Below are positions 1-15,000 of a stretch of 64,000 nucleotides of DNA, piece by piece; within the stretch, counting starts at the first letter, position 1; each line of letters opens with the position of its first letter. The DNA comes from Branchiostoma lanceolatum (Eukaryota; Chordata; Leptocardii; Amphioxiformes; Branchiostomatidae): positions 10,782,910 through 10,846,909 of the forward strand of contig NC_089724.1 of NCBI RefSeq assembly GCF_035083965.1, written 5' to 3'. A model generated the notes under the pieces. The model was not told the DNA's origin, did no database searches, and saw only the letters and a program-made list of their open reading frames with translations. The translations under genes and the position numbers were made by a program.

Positions 1-267
1 CAAAACAACAGTTACTACAGTTGTAACTCTTGTATTTACATTCCATCTTTTATAAGAATTTTACTCACTATACATGTCAATGCAGACTTGCATACTAGTA
101 GTGTAGACAGCAATTATTGACATGCTCTACTGTAGAGTTGGTCATCTTCAAGATATAATGAAAATCACCACGGCAGTAGTCTAAATACAACATACCGTTT
201 TTACACCTCAGATACCAGCGGTAAATTGGATGTCGTAATTTATATCAATGGAGCTACAACCCACTCA

Positions 268-3038
<2,771 letters not shown>

Positions 3039-3531
3039 CGTGCCGGGGACTCTGTGCTCAGGTACTGCAGTGACCGGGAACAGGGCGAGAACAGGACGTG
3101 TTGTTCTGAACAGGTCAGGACGACGAAGTGATGTCCCTGATGAGTCACGCCTCACACAGCTGAGTATCATGTGATGAGGGGTTAAAGGTCAAATCTGGCA
3201 TGGACGATTCCTTTTATAGGTGTAAAATGATTTTTTGATAATTCCTTTAGAATGCCACAAACTGACTAAAAATTCCATTTCTAAGAATGAGTACGTTATA
3301 GAAATGAAACATGACCCGCTTCATCATCTCGATACGGAAGAGAGGCAAATAAATGAAGTCGAAATCTTGCCCTGGAATGGGCGACATCTAGCGATTCAGA
3401 GAGAAAGTGCACCATGGCCCGTCGAAAAGACGCCCAAGCTAACACGGAAGTTGGCAGGAGTTGGCTACTTGGCTACACCTGACGGGCAGGACGCTGAAAT
3501 ACTCACACGTGCGAGCCGGACTAGGTGTGTC
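3039..3531. promoter_or_regulatory. Shared head-to-head promoter interval of cathepsin D-like and CCDC91
   Basis: The two start codons are 493 bases apart on opposite strands, so both promoters must lie in or near this interval. It holds the minus-strand TATA candidate at 3211-3218. An open frame covers 3235-3573, but I read it as chance because the in-frame CCDC91 start and donor explain its end. Confidence 0.45.
3211..3218 (-). promoter_or_regulatory. Possible TATA box of the cathepsin D-like gene
   Basis: TATAAAAG on the minus strand, about 173 bases upstream of the cathepsin ATG. Normal TATA spacing would put the start site near 3185 and leave a 5' UTR of about 150 bases. Position and motif only; no transcript evidence. 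Confidence 0.4.
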
Positions 3532-6500
3532 ATGGCGGACTGGCCTAGCCAAGATCCTCAGGTACGAGACTAGTGCGTCTATTTTGCTATAAGTAACTAA
3601 GAAGCAGAGTAAGGAGGTGATGTTCACCCGAAGAAGGGGCGTGTCCACGAACCCCCCTCCCCACCTCCGCGCCGCGTGTGGCAGAACTATGTCCTTATCA
3701 CTTTCCATTGTTTATCATGACGATCATGACCATATGGTGGAGTACTTAAAGGCTTGGCGTACTTTGCTTGAAGGAAGAGCTTTTGACAGAAAACGACTTT
3801 GTAGACTTACTTTTGTCCGCCCTTATCAGTAGTCTACCAATATGAGAGAATGTTTTGCAACTTCAGCTCTAAATATGTGCCCTGATAATATAAACAATGA
3901 ATGTTAGTAATAAATGCCTCAGAGTCTTTTCTGCCTTCAAGTTTCTTTGGTTAACTTGAAGTGATTTGGTTTCTCATTGGACTATGCCAAATTGCGCAAA
4001 AAAATTGTGCCAAGTTAACAGATTTTAATTCGCCAATTTTCCGCAGGGCTAAAATAAGCGACCTCTGACACAAACAAAGTAGCCGCGCCAGGAATGGCAC
4101 ATTCTCAGTTTCGGCTCCAAATCAGATGCAAGGTAACTTTATTGGAAATTGCAGTGTGTTGCAACTGACTACTAATAAAACCAATGTACAAAAAGAGATT
4201 TGCAGTGATTACGCAATTTTGTGCCCATTTGCACCAGTTTACCGATTGCAAATTTTAGAAAATCATTCGCAATTTCAGGTGACAAAGTGGCACCTGTGTT
4301 TGCGCTTGTTTGCCTTTCGCAATTTGCCGCAGTCCAGTGAGAAACCCGCTTTTAAAAAAATCAAAGAACATGTACAAATGTATCAAGTTTTGGAGCTCAA
4401 TCAAGAACCCCCTCCTATCTCATGATCTATCAGAACACTCTTATCTGGAAATTGATTTTAAATCAAAGCCATGGTCTTAAAACAGGATAGCGCTAGACTT
4501 TTTCACCCGTGTAAGACGAGAAATTCTTCGAGAGTTTTTTGTGTTGTTGTACTGCAGGGTGGAAATGTACAGCTGGTAATTGTTGCGTGTGAAGATCCTG
4601 TTCCTTCATGTCCTCAGATTCCCCCAGAATAGTGGCCTCATGGTCAATGAAAACTGCTGTTTTATTCCAGGCAACTGCATCTGCTGCTGGTGATGATGAC
4701 TGGGGGGATGACTTCGGGGGGTTCGAAGCCGCTGAACCAATCCAGCCAGCCATGGCGCAACCAGTACAGCAGGGCATCACAGCAACGCCCTCTATCTGGG
4801 CACAGCTCAGCACAGGTACTGCAGGAAAGCACATCATATAAATTATACATTTTGTATCTACCACTTGTCATTTAAGATTAAGAGAAATGACGAAGTAAAA
4901 TTAATGTATTGCCTCCCTAGTCTAGTAGGACATGTACACATGCATATAGCTTGTTTCAAATTCATGCATGTAAAGCACATCTGGCCCTCAGAAATATAGT
5001 GGTGCTAGTAGGCAAATCCATAAACTGACAATCATTTTTTCCCCTTCCAGGTGCAGTTCCACCGGTGTCCCCTGGGGGCACTGCTAATCAATCCCCTGGT
5101 GGGATAAACACTGATTCGGCTCAGAGTGTGCCATTCCATGATGGGGGAAGTCAAACACCTGAAAGTCAGGTATCATATGTTTCTTGAGCTTTACTTGTAC
5201 ATGATCCATGATTCCAATGAATGTAGGGACAGTTTCCTTCCCTTCAAAAACAATAATGACAACACTATAAACAAGAGACGGACAGACCAACAATCATGAA
5301 AATGATGAAAATTGAAATGTTCTTTCTTTTTATTGTCAATTTGAAACACTTTGCAAACACTAACACTTTCCTTTTGTGATGTAGCAAAGTATGCTATATA
5401 AGAAGAAGGTTTAATGATACAAGAAAAAAGTACAGTTAGATTTGTTCTGTCATCTGCAAACTACAAAATAGAAATACAGAATAAATCTTATATATGATGA
5501 ATATTTCCTATATATGATAATGTTAGCACCTGGCTTATTGATCTTATGTAGCATTACTAACGCTAATTTTCACTTTGCCTTGCACATTGAGATCTTTGGA
5601 TGAAGTAATATATCTATATCGTTATTCCTCACATTTCTGCAGTGTCATTACTATAATAACCTATTTTGTGTATGTATGGCATGCTGTACATTGGAGCAAG
5701 AGGCCATCACTTGGCCTAAGCACTTGAAACTAGTGTCATAAAATTGTGTTCCTTTCTTTTTTCATTCAGAGGTCAAGGACTATATCAGGCACCTCTCAAG
5801 CTTCATCAGAGGCAGAGCCCAGTGCAACAGCCAATCAGATCCCTTTCCCCACTGACTTCAGCCAATTAGATGCACCCGCTGAAGTTCTGCCAACCAATGA
5901 GGCTGCACCACAATCTGCTGCTAGTCAATCAGGCACTGAGCCAGCAATCTCACAACCCAACCAAGAGTCAGTAGAGTCTGGGGCTAACCAATCAAATGAA
6001 AGTATTCCTACTTCTTCAACCAATGAGAGCTCAGCAACATCTGACCAAAGCCAACAGGTAGATCATGTCACCCCAGAGCCTGTTTCCACGGAAATGCTGG
6101 AAGAAAACAAGGAATTAAAAGATCAAGTGCAAAAGCTACACGACAATCTGTCCATAGCAGAGAGAGAGAACGTTGCGATACAACAGGCAAGTATTTCCAG
6201 TGGTGGCTGCCTATTGCACATAAAATTTGATATCAGGCATCCAATACAATGGAAAGTAAAGCAACTAGAAATTTGCTATGGACCTTGGAAGTCTCTTCCT
6301 CAGACTATGGCTATTTTACAATGACATTACTACATTATTCGTATGAAGATGGGGGCAATATTCCAAAAGATAAGCGATGTCTTAGAATGATCAAAGTTTG
6401 TCATAGATTATTCTTTCAACAATAACCACATATAAATTTAGCACCTGATGCCTACGTGAATTGCTTGAAGGCTGCAAACAACATTCTGAGTTTTTTGTAC

Positions 6501-9500
6501 TGACAGATGGATTATTTATATTGTTTGTTTATAGGACCTTCAAGATCTGTTACAGAAACAACAGGCCGTTGAACAGCAGCTTGCTGACCAGACGTTGCTG
6601 TCTGAACAGCAGAAAGAAAAGTACCAACAACTTCAGGTGCACACATGTACATGATTGTGTATTTCAGATATTCTTGTGCAAAAGTTGTATGTTTGGAAAT
6701 GTAGCATGTTGTGATTCACCTGGCTAATTATTTTGTTTTTAATATGATAAAGCTATGCCAGTTTGAATGTCGCTCTGTGTTTTTTCCTGCAAAAATCTGG
6801 GAACCAATAGATTAAATTGGTGTGGCATAACCTAGATTTGTTCTATTAACTTTTGGAAAGTTAGGCTGTTTTGTGCTATACAGTACAGAATACTTGCATT
6901 TATTTTCTTGTATACTGAGTTACTTACCAGTACAGTTTAAGTTTTGCTTTCCTTGTGGAGTGTTGTTTGTTCACCAAGAGATGTAGTGTATTCACTGGTT
7001 TTGTTAACAAGTCTACTGCTTGACTGTTATTCTGTCATTATTCTATACATCTTAAAGATTTCTTGTCCTTATTTTCCAGGAAAAACATTTGGAAGATCTG
7101 GCAGACATCAGGAAGGCTGGACATGAGGCTTTGGCTGTCATTGTTGAGGAGTACAAGGTTTGCTTAATGTCATACAGTATTCATTGCACTGGGGTCTTAT
7201 GGGCTTTGATTTCTCAGATGCAGGAACCTTAGTCCGGCAATCTTATCCTGCTAAAACACACCAAATGCTATTAATCTAATTGGCAAGATAGAACAGGCTT
7301 TCCTTCATCTTTGTGAATACATTGTATTTACTAAATTCTAGACTCACAGCAGTCACCAAACTACCTCCATGTATCTAGTAGATGCTGTTTCAAGTTTTGT
7401 TTAATATAAAGCATGGGCACCACCAAAAGATAACTACTTGTATTGTATTTAGTAACTATGATGTTCATCTAGGAGGCAATTGCTTTTTTTTGTTGTGCTT
7501 TTCTTTACGTGCATGTTAACTATACACACACACACACACACACGTACGTAATGTATGTAATCGCAGATCAATAGCAAGTTTGGATAAATGTATAGAATTT
7601 TCTGTTTCTATTGTTGTGAAACACTTAATTTTGAGAAACAAGATTACACATGCAATGTTTGATACAGCTGTACAGTGACCTGTTGACCATCTGTCTGCAG
7701 GAGTTGTGTAAGACTGCAGTGCTGCAGCAGCAGGAACTGTGTGAGAAACAGCTGCAGGCATCGCTCACTAAGGAGACAGAGAGATGTGAGGAGCTCCTAC
7801 AGAAACAGGTGGGCACAAACTAGCTTCTGAACAGTACTGAACAAGTCCAACCAATGTTGAAGATTTTTTGTTTAGACATCATGAGTGTACTTGTGGGGAA
7901 CCGGTATGTAAGTTATCAAACATGTATTGTTCTCAAATGGACACTTGTTACGATTTGAAAATACATACTTTGATCTAAAATCTATGGTTGAGGAGAGAGA
8001 GAGAAAAGAAATCTGAGAGAGAGATGATCTAGACACAAGAAAGATTAAGAATGGGAAATACAGCAAGCAACATAGACTCTTTTGTCCTCTAGCATTTAAA
8101 AAGTACTTTCAGTCTCTACCAGACTCCACAAGTAGCTGGAAAATTCGTAGAAACTGGCCAAACACTCACTGATGTATATTGCCAGAAGAGTTGAGTTGCT
8201 AATAGTACATATTGCAACTTTTACTCCCCTGGCATATTATCCAGTCCTTTTGGCCGATTTTTACTAATATTATTTTTTTAGCATTTATCTATTGAGTCTG
8301 GTTAAGACTAGAAAGTACAAAGTATATGAAAAACTTCTTATCATTTGTAAGAGTGAACTGTAACTGACAGTAACTGCCCCTCCCCCCCAGCATGATCGCC
8401 TGTTACAGCAGTTAGAAGAAGACAGAGGCCAGTCCGAGGAGAGAGTTCAGACAGCCATCAAACAGCAGCAACAGAAGGACCAGGTAAGGGCTAATTCTAT
8501 CAACTTTGATACGCAACATTTGTGATACTTGAACTGAGTACACACTCTAAGGACTTTTCAGAAATGATGGAGGTGTTATCATTTGATCATTGTTTTTTTT
8601 TGCTTATACATGTACTAGTAGTTAGAAAACTGATGCAAAAACACAGTATCATTACCACGCATGCCAACACAAACTTGTAAGTTTCTTCAACGTTTTACTG
8701 ATCCTACATAGAATTAGCCTCCTACATATTCTAATACTGCACAACAAAAACAAAATTTACGAACCTAAGCTTTCACAAGGCTTTTTCCTCAATATTGTCT
8801 ACTATTTCATCATGCAGAACATGTAATTTTCTTCTGCTACGACTATAAGCAGACTTATTGGGCATTACAGAAAATACATGTAGTTGACAGATTTATTTCA
8901 ATATAAGATAGTAACAAGCTTGACTACATTTTCATTGTCATCCTTTCAGGAGGAATTTGAAAAGGTGTTGACTCAAGAAAGAGGAAAGAGTGAACAGGCC
9001 ATACAGGATGCAGTGAAGGTATTGTGCTGTGTATTAAACTATTTATACGAAGTATGGTGATAAAGGTTGATATTCATTTTTATTGTAGAATCCTGCTGTT
9101 CACCATTCCTGCTAGTGTTATGGTATTAGAATTCTGTGACAGTTGGTCAGGCTCTGTAACACGAGGAACTTGAAGGGTTTTAATTTGACTGGATGTGTTT
9201 CTACAGGTTGAGCAGGAAGCTGGGAGAGACACCCTCCAGGCAGCTCTGCAGGAGGAGAGGGGAAAAAGTAGGGACCTTCTGGAAGAACAGAGGGTGAGAA
9301 ACCTCCAACTTTATCAAGATTTGATTGATTGAGCATTTATACGATTATATACAGTCGTGCGACTGGCTGTCGTCACGACGTCGCCGGTGATCATATTTTT
9401 TGGCCGTCTAAAGACGATCAAAACAATCGTGCGACGGCAATAAACGGGAATCCTGGAATCGTCATCACGACCACCTCGGACCCTATGGCACGACGTTCAA

Positions 9501-10717
9501 CGGGGGGTCTGTGGCTGTTTTTTGAGAATGAAGTTTGAAAAAAACAATACTACTTTAGAAACGAAAGAGCAATCATATAATAGACAACTGTTAATAAAGA
9601 TTACTAGCTCCTTTCTAAGCTCACAGTTGAATCCTTCCCAGGTGGAACTACAGGGACTGCTTCAGCAGGAGAGGGACAGAGGCAGGCAGGCGGTGGAGCA
9701 GGCGGTCAGGGAGGAGAGGAAAAGGTCAAAGGTACATTACTGGAGAACAAGATAGCTGTGACGGGTCACTGATACTAGAGATCAACTGTTTAGTGTTTGA
9801 CACTGTAGCACAGACTACAGGGCAACATCATTTAAGACATTAAAAAAAGGACATTCTCAGCTCCAGTGCACCCTTATGCAACCTAAAACACTGTTGGTAT
9901 CACAGTTACCTAAGATAGTGGTGAGGGATAGAAGAATTACTGCAGTTGGATCATCAAGCTTAACACAAAACATTCACTCTAGTTTCTCTAGTTGTTAGTC
10001 TGTATGTCAGAAGGCTTTGCTCATATAGTAGATACGTTGTACATTTATTGTTTCAGTTCTACTGGACCTTAACTGAGGCTGTGTTTGTTTCCGCAGGATG
10101 TTGCAGCAGCTGCTGTGGAGGAGGAGAGACAGCGAGGCCGCGAGGCAGTGAGCCGGGCTGTAGAACAGGCCCAGCAGGAGATGAGACAGTACATCACAGA
10201 GCAGAGAAAGGTACCAACCCTCTCTCTGTCATAGTCTGTGTAACACAATCTCCACTGTCCGGGGCTTTTATGCGCGGGGCTCGATGCTTGGCTTAGGTGA
10301 AGAATGGAGTACCTGGCTTTGGTTAGGGATGTCCTCTTGGTGGAATGTCAAGCTGGCGATCCCGTGTTTGAAGAGAGTCACACCTTGAGCACATTAAAGA
10401 TCCCAGCACATTTATTAACAACAGTAGGGGTCCATCCAGAAGTGACTAGGATTTCTTGCGCAGCTTGTAACTTCTGTACAAAACTGGTGGGTTATGCCTA
10501 AAGGCAATTTACATGTACCAGTTATGAAAAAACAAAAAACATGAAACATGTAGCTGAGGCTAAAGTTGTCTCATCCCTGCAGGCTGACCAGGCTGTGCGA
10601 CAACGCTCGCTGGCGGGGGTGGAACTGTTCCTGTCGGGCGCCATGCAGCAGATCAGGACTCTGATGGACAACAGCCCACCTCCAGAGAACAACACCAAGG
10701 AACCTGACTCAACATAG
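3532..10717 (+). CDS. CCDC91: CCDC91 / p56, GGA-binding coiled-coil trafficking accessory protein
   Basis: Thirteen coding exons, all in frame, give about 528 residues: 3532-3561, 4671-4815, 5051-5169, 5770-6186, 6535-6636, 7080-7157, 7701-7808, 8391-8483, 8950-9018, 9207-9293, 9642-9731, 10097-10210, 10583-10717. Residues 23-32 read DDFGGFEAAE, the acidic-phenylalanine motif by which p56 binds GGA GAE domains at the trans-Golgi network. Residues 60-200 are a low-complexity Ser/Gln/Asn region. About 205-480 is a Gln/Glu/Arg-rich coiled coil holding the conserved RKAGHEALAVIVEEYK. The C-terminus has VRQRSLAGVELFLSGAMQQ, close to the vertebrate end. Human CCDC91 is about 440 residues; the excess is mostly the long exon 4. 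Exons 4-12 are all phase 0-0, so skipping any of them keeps frame. Intron 4 has a GC donor. The first exon (MADWPSQDPQ) is the least certain part: it is chosen by phase and donor, not homology. Confidence 0.9.
7524..7543. repeat. (AC)n microsatellite
   Basis: Ten AC units in CCDC91 intron 6. Confidence 0.9.
9325..9530. repeat. CpG-dense insert in CCDC91 intron 10
   Basis: A block rich in CG dinucleotides (many 'cgtcacgacg'-like words) in an otherwise AT-rich intron. It looks like a recently acquired repeat, but I see no clear terminal repeats. Confidence 0.35.
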
Positions 10718-12099
10718 CAAGATCCTGTGTCTGTCAGATATAATCATAGTTTATTATCATACATATCAAAAGTTTCAAAGCTTGAAGAGACTTTGTAATT
10801 TTGTGAAAGCTGTATATTAGTTGTAAAATTCCAGATCTTTTAGCTAATATCTACAGGACATTATACATGTATGTACTATCCTTCATGTTTAACTTAAAAC
10901 TTCATTATACATGACATATATTTTGCAAAGATCATATCTTGAGAAGATATTATTAGAATGTTAAACCATAGTGCTATTGTACCAGGTAATCTTTAGTTTG
11001 CTTGTCAGATCCAGGAATTTTAATTGTATAGCAATTGTGCAATCCTGCGTAATTGGATACAATTGCATGCACAAATTATGTTGTTCTAAAAGAACACTTT
11101 TGTAGACATCTTGTCTTGGACTCCACTGAGTCTCACAGGGTCTCATAGTTTTTCTTTACCATTAGTACATGTGTATTATATACAGCAAACTATAGAATTT
11201 CCTCATGGCACCCAGAGCACTTTCAGCGTGCCTCCAGATACCATTCTAAGTGTTCTTGCATATTTCATATGATCATATATATCTATTTGAAGATAATACA
11301 AATGTGTGTCTTATAATAAGTAATATGTTTTCAATTTGTCAGAAAGATTGAAACAGTCATTACCAGTATGACTGATAGTGTTTATCAGACAACTTAAAAG
11401 CCTTAAAAGAACAGGAGTGTGTAGCAAATTTCTTTAACTTACTTATGAAAACGTTGGTCAGACATACAAGTAAAATAGAGTAGACTCAGATTCAGGAACT
11501 TTATATTCACTCCATTGTTACAGAAGAAGTTGCAAACCTTTATGGAAGCAACTGGAAATACAAAACTCACACTTTTGGATGCATTTTCAGATTACAAATG
11601 TTAAACTAAAGGGGAAAATTATCTAATGAATTAAATTTTGAATAGAAGAGCACACCAATTTGACCAGAAGACCACATCAATATTTGTCCCCCTTTATTTT
11701 TAACTTTGACAAAAAAAAGCACACTGACTATATCTTAATGGCCACATGCAAAGTAAATCTTATATAAATCAAAGCTTTGGAATGCATGATGATGTGTAGC
11801 TGAAAATGTTTGTGGCTTGAGCTAAGTGCAGGCAGGCTAGGGGTCAGAGGAAGAAATAATCTTTCTGTTCAGATGTAAATCTTCACGATGACCTCCATTT
11901 TTGAGCACTTTAAGAGGCCTGGCTTTATTGTGATACAGGTGGGAATGAAATACTCCCAGGAAACTATCTCCAGTGACCTCTTGTGTGAGCTGTTTAATCC
12001 TGTATCGGAATAAAGCCACAAACGCACACACAGATTCAACACCCGCGACTGTGTGACACACGTCTAATTGTCTAGTCTAGAAAACTAGTAAGCTGTAAG
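10718..12099. other. Intergenic: CCDC91 3' flank and FAR-a upstream region
   Basis: AT-rich sequence with no convincing exon. I see no clean AATAAA close after the CCDC91 stop. The last 270 bases (11826-12099) are kept in copy B, split there by two insertions, and probably hold the FAR-a promoter and 5' UTR. No TATA box stands out. Confidence 0.5.
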
Positions 12100-15000
12100 A
12101 TGGAATCGTTTATATCTGATTTCTACAAGGATAAGAATGTTCTTGTTACTGGAGCAACAGGGTTTCTCGGGAAAGTTCTCATTGAGAGGCTGCTGCGCTC
12201 TTGCAGTGAGATGGAAGGAATCTACATGTTGATCAGGCCGCTGAAGAACGAAGCTCCCCAGGACCGGTTGAGCAAGATTGCAGACTGTGAGGTGGGTCCA
12301 AGATGCTTCAGAATCTGTCTTCTGAATTGCAAATTAAAAGTTGAAAAATGATAACCGAGAGGAAATAATTTCTATGAAAGATGCACGTCGAGTATGAATT
12401 GAAATAATTCATAAGAAAGCGATGAGATTGAGTATTTGTATCATCAGCAGCAAAACTGGGTCAACGTGGAAAGTTCTACCCATCATTTCTATGAATTATT
12501 GCCTCGTGGCAAATTAAGTGATTACTCGTACCTACTATTAATTGCATATATTGTAATACGGAAAATGTAACAAAGTGTCAAACATTTTCTTTAAGAGTCT
12601 GTCTTAAGCAAACAGCACCCCCACCCTACCAATGGAGATCAGTGTTAAGAGAAGGGCAAAATAGCCATTGTATACATAAGCACACAGTAACATTATCTAC
12701 AAAATCTTTATTGTTCAGCAATAAACTTATCGATAAGCAAAAATGATAGACTTGCCAAGTCTACAAAATACCCTGCCTGATGATAGACATTTGTTTTGTT
12801 GTACTGCAGGAAGATTAACCTAAGAAAAAATGATACTAACAATTTGTATGTGGCCTTTTTAACATTCAAGGTAAACAGTTACCCTTAATGAATTTGAAAC
12901 TTTCCAACAGCTTTACGAGAGAGTTCGTCAAGAACTCCCCGACTTTCGCAACAAGCTCCATGCCGTCAAAGGAGACATATCTGAGCCTGCACTTGGTATC
13001 AGCCAATCAAATGTAGCCATGTTGTCGTCAAAGATCAACGTTGTGTTTCACTGCGCAGCAACAATCAGATTCAATGCGCCTCTCAAGTAAGTTGAGATTA
13101 GCCATTTTTGACTCCCCCCACGATATATATGTAAGAGATTGGGGGTCTGGCATCCAGGCTATTTTTGACTGGTGTGTGTGTTTGTTTTGGTTCGTGTGAC
13201 TGTGTTCATATAATGTTGTCTTTAGTCTGTTTGAGTTTTTGTAGTATTCTAGTCACATGCACCACAGAGTGACAGGAAGCAATCAATGGACACATGTTAT
13301 GTTAATAAAAAAATCTTACTTGCATAATAAATGCAATTAAACAAGAGTTATCAGAAAGTCTAAATATTCTACACTAAGTGGGATCTTAGAAATGTTGCAA
13401 TGAATGGTTTCAAGTCATGTGACAGCTGGAATAAAGTTACCTGCCAGCCATGATCTGGTACTCCTTCGTCTGTGGGATGGAGGAATATTTCAAAGGGAAT
13501 CGAACAAGCTTAAGATTATTTCCTGTTTTCTATAGATAACATGTTATAAATAAGCTGCACTCCTGTAGATTTTTCACCCACATGCTGCAGAGTACTGTGG
13601 CACAAAGTCAGACTGTCCAAGAAGTCGTGACTCAGGATCAATGACATCTGGTCTATGTGTTAATAGAAAGAATTATCTAGGGACCACCAAAAAGTGCCCT
13701 TATGTATAGGTGGTCACTTGTTTAGATTTGACGTACTGTATAGATTGTTCTTCTTCATTGTGACAATAAAAAAATATTAACTGATATAGTTGTTGCCAAT
13801 AACATGATACGATTGGCTAAGCTGTAAGCTTGGTTGAGATTTGATATCTTTTGTTGAAAATATTTGGCCACATAAGTGCAGATTGTGGTGGCAAGGTTTT
13901 GGCATCAAGCTCCCTTTGCCTACCTTAGAAAGAAGTTTTCGAGTACAGGTGGATGACGATGGATTTTGTGGCAAAATTATGTTGCTTTGAAAATGTTCCC
14001 TACCATTAGAACTGCCATGCAACTTAACGTCGTAGGGACGCGGAATATGGCTCACTTCTGCTACAATCTCAAACACCTTGAGGTTGGTACCAAATGTTAT
14101 CTATCTGTCATTTGCCTTTGTATGGCCAGATCCTAATTTTTGTTCAGTTAGTGCGTGGTTGTAAAAAAATAATTTCAACCCAGTAATAGATAACTGTAAT
14201 AATATCAATAACATCAGTGCCATGAAACATCATGCAAAATGCTCAAGCATGTCATTTGAAAACTAAAACAGTGATAAGTCTTTGAAGATTTAAGACTTTG
14301 TGTCTGCCACAGTGTACTTCACAATTTAGACGTTGTTCTTTTGCAGGCTTTCGTGCATGTGTCAACTGCCTACGCCAACTGTGACAGGAGTTACATCGAG
14401 GAGGTTATCTACCCTCCCCCTGTGCAGCCTCAGAAGCTGATTGATGCTTTTGAGTAAGGACAGCTAGACAAAACCGATTTGACATATCATATACAAGGAC
14501 CGTAACCGACAAACAGATAGATATCTCACTTTTTCATCATATGCTCTAATGTCTGTTAACGTCTACATAATTGTTCATATAGCAGGAAAATAGCTCACCT
14601 GACAATCTCTAAATACTCACCTTGGCCGGGAGGATAGTCCAGTGATCGTTGTGTGATTTTGGGGATTTCTGGTGATCAACAAATTTGACTGAAGGTCCTA
14701 ACAGTGTGACAGCTCTTTTATGACAGAAAGGAAACAATTGTGCATTAATGAGTGTAGCCCGGGTACCATCCTCTGTAGTAACCGCTGGCTCAATCTTTTC
14801 GGGTGTTAACCACAGACTCCGTGGTTTAGCAAGCAAAAAGATTGAGCCAGTGGATGAGGCCCGGGCTATAATGTTTGACAATCCATATTTACTGGATAAC
14901 AGTTTGTGACAGTTGTTTTCTGTTCTTAAAGTTCCACCAACAACTTACATTTTAATGTCGTAATTACTATGCACCGTAACTTCATGCTGTTTATTTCACT

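Noticed and set aside
3235-3573. 112-codon open frame across the cathepsin/CCDC91 interval
   Set aside because: No domain; it overlaps the CCDC91 first exon in another reading and has no splice or start logic of its own.
13777-14076. 99-codon minus-strand frame repeated at 27656-27955
   Set aside because: Conserved only because it is in the duplicated segment; it is antisense to FAR exon 3 and shows no domain.
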